Source: Thermoanaerobaculia bacterium
Lineage (GTDB): Bacteria > Acidobacteriota > Thermoanaerobaculia > Multivoradales > J023
Assembly (NCBI GenBank): GCA_030431255.1
Contig: JAUIJL010000027.1
Location: 1 to 64,000, forward strand
Reading direction: 5' to 3'
DNA: 64,000 bases
Within the stretch, counting starts at the first letter, position 1; each line of letters begins with the position of its first letter. The notes under the pieces were generated by a model. The model did not search any database. It was not told the origin of the DNA and was given only the letters and a program-made list of their open reading frames with translations. Positions 1-8,458 of this stretch are shown here, piece by piece. A program made the position numbers and the translations under genes.

Positions 1-470
1 CGTGCTCCACCGGCAGCTTCGTGGTCGGCACCCCCAACTCGATCACCAACGGTGGCGTGCAGACTCAGGTTCAGGGCGATCACTCCGGTGACGGCCAGGC
101 CTTCTTCACGGCTACCAACTCGAGCGCGGGCAACGTGGACGTTGACGGCGGCGTGTGCGTCACCACCTCGCCGAGCTTCTCGGTGGCGGACGCCTCGACC
201 CTGGAGATCTGGTATTTCCACGGTCAACGGGACGCCGGCGACGACGCCTCGGGCGATTACTTCCGGATCGAGGTATCCACCAACGGCGGCTCGACCTGGT
301 CGAACCTGGTGTCGATCGGCGACGTGGCCACCAACGCCTCTTGGACCCAAGCGACCACATCGATCGCGGCCGGCTCCAACGTGCGGGTGCGGGTGAGCGC
401 GTCGGACGGCTCCAGCGCCGGTGACCTGGTGGAAGGCGGCATCGACGACCTGTCGATCTGCCCGAACTGA
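1..470 (+). CDS. C-terminal end of a secreted protein (jelly-roll-like domain), 5' end outside window
   Basis: The frame is open from the first bases and ends in TGA at 468-470, so this is the last ~156 codons of a gene that starts upstream. The visible part is a Thr/Ser/Asn-rich beta domain with a Cys pair and a final GGIDDLSICPN, the layout of a secreted accessory or substrate-binding domain rather than a catalytic one. It is identical in protein sequence to the C-terminal domain of the next gene (bases 2684-3153). The upstream gene is therefore probably a tandem paralogue, perhaps also a protease, but its catalytic part cannot be seen. A rho-independent terminator follows. Confidence 0.8.
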   Translation, partial: CSTGSFVVGTPNSITNGGVQTQVQGDHSGDGQAFFTATNSSAGNVDVDGGVCVTTSPSFSVADASTLEIWYFHGQRDAGDDASGDYFRIEVSTNGGSTWSNLVSIGDVATNASWTQATTSIAAGSNVRVRVSASDGSSAGDLVEGGIDDLSICPN

Positions 471-486
471 TCCAGTGAGCTGATCA

Positions 487-518
487 GCATCGCGGCGGCT
501 AGCCGTCGCGGTGCTTTT
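487..518 (+). terminator. Rho-independent terminator of the partial gene
   Basis: A GC-rich hairpin with 13-nt arms (GCATCGCGGCGGC against GCCGTCGCGGTGC, two G-T pairs) is followed by TTTTCT, 16 bases after the stop codon. Confidence 0.75.
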
Positions 519-678
519 CTGATTTCTGGCGCTATCCCGGTGCCCCGATAGCTATCGGCGGGTAGCGCTTCCCTTAACCATTCCCGAGACCGCGTTTCAG
601 CCGCAGGGCCGGATAGTGGCCACGGGAAGTTGATGTGTGGCGAGCTCTTCTATCGAGAGCTCGAACATGAGGTTCTTT

Positions 679-3153
679 ATGAAACATGCTGTGTTGATGG
701 AACATGTATCGAAAGCAGGTCGAGCAGTCTCGACCCTCGGCCTGGCGCTTTGCCTAGCCGTGCCCACGTTTGCGGCGGATCCGGCAGAGTCCCACGCCGC
801 CACGGAGCTGACCGCCAAAGACCAAGGCGTCTGGATCAGCCTCGGCAGCGATGCCTTCGGCCATCTGGCCAAGCGGGCCGATCTGAGCTTCGATCACTTG
901 CCGTTGAAAGCCGTGGCCGAGGACGGCGAGGCCGTGGTCACGCGGGTTCGCGAGCAAGACCTGACCAAAATCTCGGGGTTGCTCCACGACTCCCACCACC
1001 GCTGCCCGGGTTTCATCCGGCACGGTAGCCTGGGCGAGGCCCTGACCCAGATGGAACAAGCCCGGGTCAATCATTTCAAGGCGTCGTTGGCCAGCTACAC
1101 CATCGATCAACAATCGGTGGTCCAAGCCCTGGAGCCCCTGGTCAACAAGACCAACATCCTGAACACCATCGATCATCTCTCCAACAACTACAACAATCGC
1201 TATTACGTGCATCAGTCCGGGGTCGACTCGGCGGTGTGGATTCGCGATTTGTGGGCGGGTTATGCGGCCGGCCGGTCCGACGTCACCGTCGACCTCTACA
1301 ACCACTCGGGTTGGGCTCAGGACTCGGTGATCCTGACCATCCAAGGCGCCACGATTCCCGATGAGGTCGTGGTCTTGGGCGGTCATCTGGACTCCACCGC
1401 CCCCGGCACCTCGAATCCGAGCTTCATCGCCCCGGGCGCCGACGACAACGCGTCGGGCATCGCCACCATCAGCGAGGTGATCCGGATTCTGCTCTCCGAA
1501 GGCTTCGTGCCCAACCGCACGGTGAAGTTCATGGGTTATGCCGCGGAAGAGGTCGGTTTGCGCGGCTCCGCGGACATCGCTTCCGCTCACCAAAGCGCCG
1601 GCACCAACGTGGTGGCCGTGCTGCAATTCGACATGACCGCCTTCCAAGGCTCCGTGCAGGACATGGCCTTCTTGCAGGACTACACCAACGCCGACCTGAC
1701 CAGCTTCCTCGGTCAATTGGTGGACACCTACCAGCCGAATCTTTCCTGGACCACCACCCAATGCGGCTACGGTTGCTCGGACCACGCCTCCTGGCACAAC
1801 CGCGGTTTTCCCGCAGCCATGCCGTCCGAAGCCATCTTCGGTCAGCACAACCAGCAGATCCACACCACCAACGACACCATTTCCACCTTCGGCGGAACCG
1901 CCGACCACTCCTACAAATTCGCCCGCCTGGGTCTGGCCTACGTTGCTGAGGTCGCCAAGACCGGAGGCGGCGGAGGAGGCGGTGGCGGTGGTGGTGGCGG
2001 CGGTGGTGGAGGCGGAGGCGGCGGTGGAGGCGGCGGCGGCCAAGTCGCGACCTACAGCTCCACCTACGGCGCTCCGCTCTGCGATCAGGCTGCCAACGAA
2101 TGCGACTCCGGCAGCCTGCTCAACGGTCGCGCAAGCCTCGGCCCAGAGCCGAACCAGCCGAATACGGTCGACAGCTGCACGGACGGTGGATCGGGCTCGT
2201 ACCACAGCGACGAATCCAACGATCGATTGGTGATCCGCACCTTAGACGGCACCAACTTCGAAGCCGGTAAAACGGTCGAGGTGAGCGCCACGGTCTACGC
2301 GTGGAGCACGGGCTCCAACGACACCGTGGACTTCTACTACGCGGCGGACGCGAGCAACCCGACCTGGGTGCACATCGCGTCCACCGGCGCCCCGGGCGGC
2401 GGCACCCAAACCATCAGCGCCCAATACACGCTGCCGTCCGGCAGCACCCAAGCGGTGCGCGCCAACTTCCGCTACAACGGCTCCCAAAGCCCTTGCGGCA
2501 GCGGTAACTACGACGACACCGACGACCTCGTGTTCACCGTCACCGGCGGCGGCGGCGGTGGCGGCGGTGGCGGCGGCGGCGGCGGTGGTGGCGGCGGTGG
2601 TGGTGGCGGTGGTGGCGGTGGCGCCTGCGCAGCCGACATCGACTTCACCGGCGGCGCCTCGGGCTGGAGTAGCTCCGGCAGCACGTGCTCCACCGGCAGC
2701 TTCGTGGTCGGCACCCCCAACTCGATCACCAACGGTGGCGTGCAGACTCAGGTTCAGGGCGATCACTCCGGTGACGGCCAGGCCTTCTTCACGGCTACGA
2801 ATTCGAGCGCGGGCAACGTGGACGTCGACGGCGGCGTGTGCGTCACCACCTCGCCGAGCTTCTCGGTGGCGGACGCCTCGACCTTGGAGATCTGGTATTT
2901 CCACGGTCAACGGGACGCCGGCGACGACGCTTCGGGCGATTACTTCCGGATCGAGGTGTCGACCAACGGCGGCTCGACCTGGTCGAACCTGGTGTCGATC
3001 GGCGACGTGGCCACCAACGCCTCTTGGACCCAAGCGACCACCTCGATCGCGGCGGGCTCCAACGTGCGAGTGCGGGTGAGCGCGTCGGACGGCTCCAGCG
3101 CCGGTGACCTGGTGGAAGGCGGCATCGACGACCTGTCGATCTGCCCGAACTGA
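679..3153 (+). CDS. Secreted M28-family Zn aminopeptidase with two poly-Gly linked accessory domains
   Basis: Predicted exported zinc exopeptidase. The ATG at 679 is chosen because GAGG lies 6 bases upstream and it begins a good signal peptide (MKHAVLMEHVSKAGRA, then a hydrophobic core ending at FAADP); in-frame ATGs at 667 and 637 are alternatives. The catalytic M28 domain shows the expected metal ligands: GGHLDS, PGADDNASG, the EE of GYAAEEVG, the Asp of QFDMT, and the His of IHTTND. The layout resembles Vibrio leucyl aminopeptidase. A run of exactly 26 Gly (1963-2040) leads to a first beta domain, and a second run of exactly 26 Gly (2545-2622) leads to a second beta domain, which is the same as that of the preceding partial gene. 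The accessory domains probably bind substrate or the cell surface (inference). Confidence 0.9.
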   Translation: MKHAVLMEHVSKAGRAVSTLGLALCLAVPTFAADPAESHAATELTAKDQGVWISLGSDAFGHLAKRADLSFDHLPLKAVAEDGEAVVTRVREQDLTKISGLLHDSHHRCPGFIRHGSLGEALTQMEQARVNHFKASLASYTIDQQSVVQALEPLVNKTNILNTIDHLSNNYNNRYYVHQSGVDSAVWIRDLWAGYAAGRSDVTVDLYNHSGWAQDSVILTIQGATIPDEVVVLGGHLDSTAPGTSNPSFIAPGADDNASGIATISEVIRILLSEGFVPNRTVKFMGYAAEEVGLRGSADIASAHQSAGTNVVAVLQFDMTAFQGSVQDMAFLQDYTNADLTSFLGQLVDTYQPNLSWTTTQCGYGCSDHASWHNRGFPAAMPSEAIFGQHNQQIHTTNDTISTFGGTADHSYKFARLGLAYVAEVAKTGGGGGGGGGGGGGGGGGGGGGGGGGGQVATYSSTYGAPLCDQAANECDSGSLLNGRASLGPEPNQPNTVDSCTDGGSGSYHSDESNDRLVIRTLDGTNFEAGKTVEVSATVYAWSTGSNDTVDFYYAADASNPTWVHIASTGAPGGGTQTISAQYTLPSGSTQAVRANFRYNGSQSPCGSGNYDDTDDLVFTVTGGGGGGGGGGGGGGGGGGGGGGGGGGACAADIDFTGGASGWSSSGSTCSTGSFVVGTPNSITNGGVQTQVQGDHSGDGQAFFTATNSSAGNVDVDGGVCVTTSPSFSVADASTLEIWYFHGQRDAGDDASGDYFRIEVSTNGGSTWSNLVSIGDVATNASWTQATTSIAAGSNVRVRVSASDGSSAGDLVEGGIDDLSICPN
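2684..3153 (+). repeat. 470-bp direct repeat of bases 1-470
   Basis: This stretch aligns without gaps to bases 1-470. By eye I count 10 substitutions, all at synonymous positions, so the encoded C-terminal domains are identical. It implies a recent duplication or gene conversion under protein-level constraint. Confidence 0.9.
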
Positions 3154-3175
3154 TCACCTCACAACGTCTGAATGG

Positions 3176-3207
3176 GGCCGCGACGGATTGTCCGTCGCGG
3201 CCTTTTT
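3176..3207 (+). terminator. Rho-independent terminator of the M28 peptidase gene
   Basis: The 12-bp perfect stem GGCCGCGACGGA/TCCGTCGCGGCC with loop TTG is followed by TTTTT. Confidence 0.9.
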
Positions 3208-3284
3208 GCGCTTCCGGACGTAGGGCCGGGGCTTGCCCCCGACCGGGCCTGGGTTGGCTCGGCAAGGCCCCGCCTCACAGGCTC

Positions 3285-3806
3285 TCAGCCGGACTGCCGC
3301 TGCTCGAAGAAGAGGGTGCCGGTCTCGGGATCGTGGTGAGATTGGCTGAAACCCAGCCGATCCAACACGGCGACGGACGCGCGATTGGGCTCATCCGTGC
3401 TGGCCAACATGGCTTCCATAGCCAAGTGCTCCCGGCCGTATCCCATCATGGCCTCGGCGATTTCGGTAGCGTAGCCGCGGCCCCAATGGTCGCCCGCCAA
3501 CCCAAACAGAAGCTCGACTCTGACCGGTTCGTGGAAAGGCCAGAATCCCGTGAATCCGATCACGCCGGATGGATTCCGATCCCGGAGCCGAGCGAGCCAC
3601 AGCCCGTAGTCGCCCGCTTTCATCCGAGCGCAGCTGTCAGCCACGAGCTGACGGGTTTGGGAAAGCGGAATCAGCTCGTCATCCCAAAGGAATCGACGCA
3701 CTTCCGGTCGCGTCCAGAGCGCGTGAAGGACCTCCGCGTCGGACGGCTCCACGGGTCGAAGCGAGCATCGAGGGGTCTCGAGGTGGGGAAGTGGACGGTT
3801 CGTCAT
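3285..3806 (-). CDS. GNAT-family N-acetyltransferase (RimJ/RimL type)
   Basis: A 173-residue single-domain acetyltransferase. It opens with the strand typical of the RimJ/RimL group (LETPRCSLRPVEPSDAE). The acetyl-CoA pyrophosphate-binding loop is visible as GDHWGRGYATE, near the middle, and the C-terminal half has the usual ...NRASVAVLDRLGF helix. It would transfer an acetyl group from acetyl-CoA to an amine, but the sequence does not identify the substrate (ribosomal-protein N-terminus, small molecule or drug). It is convergent with the M28 gene and divergent from the GMC oxidoreductase gene, so it is probably a single-gene unit. No clear Shine-Dalgarno precedes its ATG. Confidence 0.88.
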   Translation of the reverse strand: MTNRPLPHLETPRCSLRPVEPSDAEVLHALWTRPEVRRFLWDDELIPLSQTRQLVADSCARMKAGDYGLWLARLRDRNPSGVIGFTGFWPFHEPVRVELLFGLAGDHWGRGYATEIAEAMMGYGREHLAMEAMLASTDEPNRASVAVLDRLGFSQSHHDPETGTLFFEQRQSG

Positions 3807-3987
3807 AGGAGGTTCTCCGACAGTGCGATCTTATCTGTTACCCCAAAGGGGTTATTGCCGATAGCCTGGGGTTGCGGAGCTACCCCAGGGAGGTAGGGCG
3901 GACTTCGCAGAGTTTGGCAGCCCGGCCGGCACTTTGAAACAATCTGCGCGGGTCGATGCAGGAACGCGGATCACCTGAGGTCATAGC

Positions 3988-5523
3988 GTGTTTGTAGATG
4001 GTCGCGAGCTGGAGAGCGGAACAGAAGTCGAGGCGGACGTGTGCATTGTCGGCGCCGGCTTCGCGGGCATCGCATTGGCTATGGAGCTGATGGATTCCAA
4101 GCTCAGCGTCGCGCTCTTGGAAAGCGGTGGCTTCCAGGAGAGCCCCAAGCACGAGGCCCTGCTCGAAGGCACCTTTGACGGTCCCCACAAGAATAAGAAT
4201 TACCTCCACACCTCCCGCAGCCGGTACTTCGGCGGCACCTCGGCCAAATGGCTAGGCATCTGCCGTCCCTTGGACCCCATCGACTTCGAGCATCGCCCCT
4301 GGGTGGCCGATAGCGGATGGCCTTTCGACCATCGGGAGCTGGTGCCCTACTACGACCGCGCCGCCCCCGTGCTCGGCATCCGTCCTTTTAAGGTTTACGA
4401 CCGCGACGGCCAGCTCGCACCGTCGAATTTCCTCGCCGGTCGAGAGATCACCCGCTTCGTGCCCAAGGTGCTCTACCGCAAGAAACCGATCGTTCGATTC
4501 GGCGACAAATACCGCAAGCAGCTCAAGAATGCCGAGAACACCACAGTCTACTTACACGCCAACGTGGTGGAGCTGGAAACGACCCCCGACGGCGCATCGA
4601 TTCAAAGCGCCATCGCCAAGAACTTCGCCGATCGTCAAATTCGCTTCAAAGCCCGCCATTTCGTGCTGGCCGCCGGCGCGTTCGACATCGTCCGTCTGCT
4701 GCTGACCTCGAATCGGCATCACGCCGAAGGCTTGGGCAATGCCCACGACCAAGTGGGGCGTCGCTACATGGACCATACCCGCCTGCCCCAGACGGGCTTG
4801 GTGATGCAAACCGAGGGGCGCCCCCGGCGCTGGCACAGCACCGGCTCGGCCTCCGTGCCGGGCGGATTCTCGTACGTGATGTTCTCGCCGACCCTGGAAG
4901 CCCAGCGACAACTGCAGATGCTCAACTGCGGCGTCCGGCTCATGCCCCTGGACGACGACACCGAGCAAGACATCGACCCAGGAACCCTAGCGCGCGACGT
5001 CGGCGGTTTGGCCCGCGGGCTCGATCAAACCGTCACCTCCGGCGCGGACCCCATGCCGCGAACCAAGATCCGTTTCACCACCAAGCTCTACAACGAGCAC
5101 ATTCCCCTCGCCCACAGCCGTGTCCGTCTCGATACCGAGCGCGATGCCTTGGGGCAGCTCCGGCTGGTGGTGGAGTGGCGTAGCAACCGTCAAATGGATC
5201 GCAGCGTCGAAAGGACCCTCGAGCTCCTAGCCATGGAGCTGGGCCGCACCTCCCGCGGGCGTCTCCGCCTCGCTCTCACCGACCCGCTCTACGGTCCACC
5301 GAGCTTCCTCGGCTCGCACCCCATGGGCATGACTTGCATGCATCCGGATCCGAAAAAAGGAGTTGTCGATGCGGAGTGTAAGGTCCATGGGTTAGAAAAC
5401 CTTTTCATCGCGGGAAGCTCGGTCTTTCCCACGGGTGGGTTCGTCAATCCTACGCATACGATTGTTGCGTTGGCGTTGCGGATCGGGGAATCGTTGAGGC
5501 GGCGGTTGGAGTCGGTTCCTTGA
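3988..5523 (+). CDS. GMC-family FAD-dependent oxidoreductase
   Basis: A 511-residue flavoprotein of the glucose-methanol-choline oxidoreductase group. The N-terminus carries the dinucleotide-binding GAGFAG loop (residues 22-27) after a beta strand. The C-terminal GMC domain shows the signature GSHPMGM, then LFIAGSSVFPTGGFVNPTHT, which holds the active-site His/Asn region and the FAD-contacting segment. The start is a GTG at 3988 with GAGG seven bases upstream. No signal peptide is apparent, so it is probably cytoplasmic. Substrate (alcohol, sugar or sterol) is unknown. It stands alone and is followed by about 400 bp without a gene. Confidence 0.88.
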   Translation: MFVDGRELESGTEVEADVCIVGAGFAGIALAMELMDSKLSVALLESGGFQESPKHEALLEGTFDGPHKNKNYLHTSRSRYFGGTSAKWLGICRPLDPIDFEHRPWVADSGWPFDHRELVPYYDRAAPVLGIRPFKVYDRDGQLAPSNFLAGREITRFVPKVLYRKKPIVRFGDKYRKQLKNAENTTVYLHANVVELETTPDGASIQSAIAKNFADRQIRFKARHFVLAAGAFDIVRLLLTSNRHHAEGLGNAHDQVGRRYMDHTRLPQTGLVMQTEGRPRRWHSTGSASVPGGFSYVMFSPTLEAQRQLQMLNCGVRLMPLDDDTEQDIDPGTLARDVGGLARGLDQTVTSGADPMPRTKIRFTTKLYNEHIPLAHSRVRLDTERDALGQLRLVVEWRSNRQMDRSVERTLELLAMELGRTSRGRLRLALTDPLYGPPSFLGSHPMGMTCMHPDPKKGVVDAECKVHGLENLFIAGSSVFPTGGFVNPTHTIVALALRIGESLRRRLESVP

Positions 5524-5932
5524 TCGGTTGGGCTATCGTCATCTTTGCTGTTTAGAAAAACTATAAGTCGTGTGTGTTTTGAAAGACGGCTTTCAAGCCT
5601 CGGTCGGAAATTGACCAGGAAGCTGGTGTTTCGGCATCTATCGTCAGGGGAATGACGGGCTCGGTTACCGCACGTCGCAGAGCTCCCTTCAATCCTGCGA
5701 ATCGCCCTCTATCTTAGAGGCAAAGAGATTACATGCGGTCAGTTCTTTTCGGATAACTCCAACATAATCAGCATATTGCGACAGGATCGCATAGCGAACG
5801 TTCGCCAGGCAGCGTTGACGATCAGCCTGGACGCGCCGTAAAATTTGAAGATAGGGACGTTACCGAGGGGCGATCAGTGCTTGAGCCTTCCCGCAGGCAG
5901 TTTAGGCGATACGTCCAATACGTAAGTCAAAG
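5524..5932. other. Gene-free region between the GMC gene and the cassette array
   Basis: About 410 bp with no convincing reading frame and no obvious terminator. It contains the palindrome GCGAACGTTCGC (around 5804) and a small CCAGGC/GCCTGG hairpin just after it. These may be a decayed recombination site, but no matching right-hand box was found. No integrase gene and no recognisable attI site were seen. Confidence 0.5.
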
Positions 5933-5995
5933 GTTCGATGCCACTTGCAAAAGGAAGGCAATGCAGTATCAGGTTGATAGCATGAGAGTAGAGCA

Positions 5996-7246
5996 GTGAC
6001 TCAGCGGAGGCATGTGGTGTTCCTCCTGCACGGCATAAGGACGCAGGGGGAGTGGGCTTCTCGGGCCGCAGCTGTCATCGAGAGGGACCCGTCGATTCGT
6101 GTCCGGCCTATTAGATATGAGTTTTTTGATATTATTCGGTTTCTTATCCCGATCTCCAGATTCCGGGATCAGCCCGTAAAGCGGGTCACCCGACTCCTGC
6201 GCGATGAACTGAGTAAGAAGCCAGAATATATTTCTATTGTGGCTCACAGTTTCGGAAGTTTCGTTGTCGGGAAAATTCTTGACAGGGAGCCAGACATTCG
6301 CTTCCATCGCTTGATCCTGTGCGGGAGCATCCTGGATGACGGCTTTGACTGGGGGCGCTTTGGTCATCGCCTTGATGCCGACTCGGAGGGAGACTGGCAC
6401 GGCTTGAACGACTGTGGGATGAAAGATATTTGGCCCGTATTCGCCAAGTCGGTGACTTGGGGTTATGGATCGTCAGGACGATTTGGTTTCGGGCATCCGA
6501 GAATCAAGGATCGCTTCTTCGATGTAGGTCACAGTGGATTCTTTGGTCCAGATCATGTAGCGAAATACTGGCTTCCCTACCTGAGGTTCGGTCGGATCCA
6601 ACCGGGAGTTCTCGATAGGCCTACCAATTCCTGGTGGGTGTCAGTCCTTACTGTAGTCAAGCTGAGGTATCTGCTAATCGGGCTCTTGGTGGCTCTCACC
6701 GTCTTCAGCTTGAAGCACCAAGGTCTCCTCAACCTCGTGCCCCTTCCCGCAGCGACCGATACCAAGACTGCGCTCACGAAGCCGCTTGTGGTTGACAGTC
6801 TGAATGAGAAAGAGAAAGAAGCGGTACAGAAGGTTCGGGCGGATGAACATGTAGAGGTTAGTCTGGAGTCATTCTTCGCAGTCGCCGTCCTTTCGGGGCA
6901 GATCACGGAGAGTGAACTCGATGCCTTCCTGAACTTGTCCTCTGAGGTGCTCTCTGGCCCAGAGAGTTTCTATGGCGATGGTGACCAAGACGCCATCAGT
7001 ATCGGCGCGGATTGGGAGGTCTTCATTTGGCGTACGAAGAACCCAAGTGTCTTTGAGAAAGTTCAGGCAGGTGTCCTTGAGGTGATTCAGTACCTGCTGG
7101 ATCTGAGAAGCGGCAAGCTAGTAGAGAAGCCAAATAGCTTACTCGGCGTCACAGTAAACATCCGTGGCCAAGGGCGCTTCTTCGACCTTGAGGGCGTACC
7201 TGGAGCAGGGCAACGAACCTGGGTAGGCTTTGATCTTCGAAACTAG
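5996..7246 (+). CDS. Cassette 1: alpha/beta-hydrolase-fold membrane protein
   Basis: A 416-residue protein of unknown substrate. The first ~210 residues look like an alpha/beta serine hydrolase: an HG oxyanion motif in FLLHGIRTQGEW (residues 12-13), a nucleophile elbow AHSFGS with Ser85, and later Asp/His candidates. A single transmembrane segment lies at about 223-240 (LLIGLLVALTVFSL), followed by ~170 soluble residues. The start is GTG at 5996; a five-codon ATG frame (5982-5999) overlaps it and might couple translation. The stop codon is directly followed by the first attC site, as in a classical cassette. A membrane-tethered lipase-like hydrolase in such an array could be a toxic effector (inference). 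Confidence 0.75.
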   Translation: MTQRRHVVFLLHGIRTQGEWASRAAAVIERDPSIRVRPIRYEFFDIIRFLIPISRFRDQPVKRVTRLLRDELSKKPEYISIVAHSFGSFVVGKILDREPDIRFHRLILCGSILDDGFDWGRFGHRLDADSEGDWHGLNDCGMKDIWPVFAKSVTWGYGSSGRFGFGHPRIKDRFFDVGHSGFFGPDHVAKYWLPYLRFGRIQPGVLDRPTNSWWVSVLTVVKLRYLLIGLLVALTVFSLKHQGLLNLVPLPAATDTKTALTKPLVVDSLNEKEKEAVQKVRADEHVEVSLESFFAVAVLSGQITESELDAFLNLSSEVLSGPESFYGDGDQDAISIGADWEVFIWRTKNPSVFEKVQAGVLEVIQYLLDLRSGKLVEKPNSLLGVTVNIRGQGRFFDLEGVPGAGQRTWVGFDLRN

Positions 7247-7247
7247 C

Positions 7248-7323
7248 GTCGAACCCACTCGCTGCACCGAACTGCTTCCGCGCATAAGCGCTCCAGCAGT
7301 CGGTGAGCGAGGTCACGTTCGGC
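7248..7323 (+). other. attC recombination site 1
   Basis: R'' is GTCGAAC (7248-7254) and R' is GTTCGGC (7317-7323). The L arms TCGCT[G]CACCGA and TCGGTGAGCGA pair over 11 bp with one extrahelical G. Bases CCGCGC...GCGC lie in the variable stem. It begins one base after the stop of cassette gene 1. Confidence 0.88.
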
Positions 7324-7410
7324 GAATCTCAGGCGCCAGCCAGCTAATCGAATCTCAGGGGCTAGAAAGCTGGTGGCTGAACTAAGATGACAAAGAGGCG
7401 ATTCTAGAGA

Positions 7411-8355
7411 ATGGGCTGGATAATATTCATTGCTATTGTGTTGCTTTTTGTGAATTCGATCGATGACAACGATATTGCAATCGGATGCTCGATTTTTGCC
7501 CTATTCTTAGCCGGATCGGCTATTTTTGAAGCCTACAAGTGGTCGGCGGACAACCCTCAATGGGCAGCCAAAGGCGCCTTCCTTGTGCTTATCGCCCTAA
7601 CCTCATTCGTAGGGGTAAAGAGGTACTGGACGAATGCAAGACAACGGAAGATGATCCTAGGTAGCGTGTTCTGGCACAAGAGCTTCGACTCCTACCGAGA
7701 GTCTTTCCCTTGGGATGAGTTGTCGCGATGCGTTGGTTCGCTAGCCAGCCCCCCAAAATCGGCTCAGAAGTTGCCCAGGTTTGTCGCTAAGAAGTATCGG
7801 AAGATCATCAATGGAGCCGACCTGCGAAAGAACCTTGAAGACCCGTTGCGGACATATTTTCAGAGAGTGGACAGGAACTCTATTTGGTCCTTACCGCTTG
7901 CCAGGATCGGCCGGCTGCGAGGCGCCGAACCTCTGGCTATCCTACTGAGAACCATCAACTCCTCACGAGCGAATAAGGCAGGCTTTCAAGATCCAGTCGG
8001 CCTTTTCTGTCGCGACATTTTTGCTATGGCGAATGCCTTGGTCGTTATCCAACTCATTCGCGAGATCGATTTAGAGTCTCAAGATGGGTTTGAGGCATCG
8101 CTGCAAAAACTTACGAAGGCCAAGAGGCTGGTCGAGCACCTTAAAGACTTGGAGTTACGCGAGATGTTAGACGCGCTGGTCACTGAGATGCACGAGCTAC
8201 GCCGGGTCCTTCGAGAGGAGGTGCCACGAGTCTTGGTCAGTATACAGAAGGGCGACCGCGCTGGCGCTGAAGCTCACTACTTCCATTCTGTAGAGAGTTG
8301 GTGCCAGTCTGCCCCAGGGCTTGTGCCTTCCTATGCCGCGATGTTTCACTCATGA
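7411..8355 (+). CDS. Cassette 2: membrane-anchored helical protein, unknown
   Basis: I do not recognise a named family. The 314-residue product has two or three hydrophobic helices in the first ~75 residues (IIFIAIVLLFV, then IFALFLAGSAIF and GAFLVLIALTSFVG). A long, mostly helical soluble part follows, rich in Arg, Leu and Glu, with possible coiled-coil character at 230-280. There is no signal-peptide cleavage site, so it is probably an inner-membrane protein with a cytoplasmic C-terminal domain. It fills one cassette between attC 1 and attC 2; the stop lies 10 bp before attC 2. An effector or sensor role is possible only by position. Confidence 0.7.
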   Translation: MGWIIFIAIVLLFVNSIDDNDIAIGCSIFALFLAGSAIFEAYKWSADNPQWAAKGAFLVLIALTSFVGVKRYWTNARQRKMILGSVFWHKSFDSYRESFPWDELSRCVGSLASPPKSAQKLPRFVAKKYRKIINGADLRKNLEDPLRTYFQRVDRNSIWSLPLARIGRLRGAEPLAILLRTINSSRANKAGFQDPVGLFCRDIFAMANALVVIQLIREIDLESQDGFEASLQKLTKAKRLVEHLKDLELREMLDALVTEMHELRRVLREEVPRVLVSIQKGDRAGAEAHYFHSVESWCQSAPGLVPSYAAMFHS

Positions 8356-8365
8356 GGCGGATATC

Positions 8366-8427
8366 GCCGAACACCGCAGTTCCAGCCGCAAGCGCTCCGC
8401 GCTGCGCTGAACTGCCCACCGTTAGCT
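8366..8427 (+). other. attC recombination site 2
   Basis: R'' is GCCGAAC (8366-8372), the exact complement of the R' of site 1. R' is GTTAGCT (8421-8427). The L arms GCAGTT[C]CAGC and GCTGAACTGC pair fully with one extrahelical base. At 62 bp this is a compact site. Confidence 0.88.
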
Positions 8428-8458
8428 CCGCGGCAACATTCCCCGGTGAGGTATAGCA

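Noticed and set aside
545-558. Perfect 14-bp palindrome CCGATAGCTATCGG upstream of the M28 gene
   Set aside because: A single short palindrome with no second copy or promoter alignment; could be an operator but is not supportable.
754-2205. 483-codon reverse frame over the M28 peptidase gene
   Set aside because: It is the shadow of a gene with recognised M28 motifs; the reverse product has low complexity.
3222-3280. GC-rich repeat GGGCCGGGGCTTGCCCC as a REP element
   Set aside because: It differs from the elements at 57.2 and 59.2 kb, and only one copy was seen.
5803-5840. GCGAACGTTCGC palindrome and CCAGGC/GCCTGG hairpin as another attC or attI
   Set aside because: There is an AAC box but no matching GTT box at a sensible distance, and no integrase next to it.
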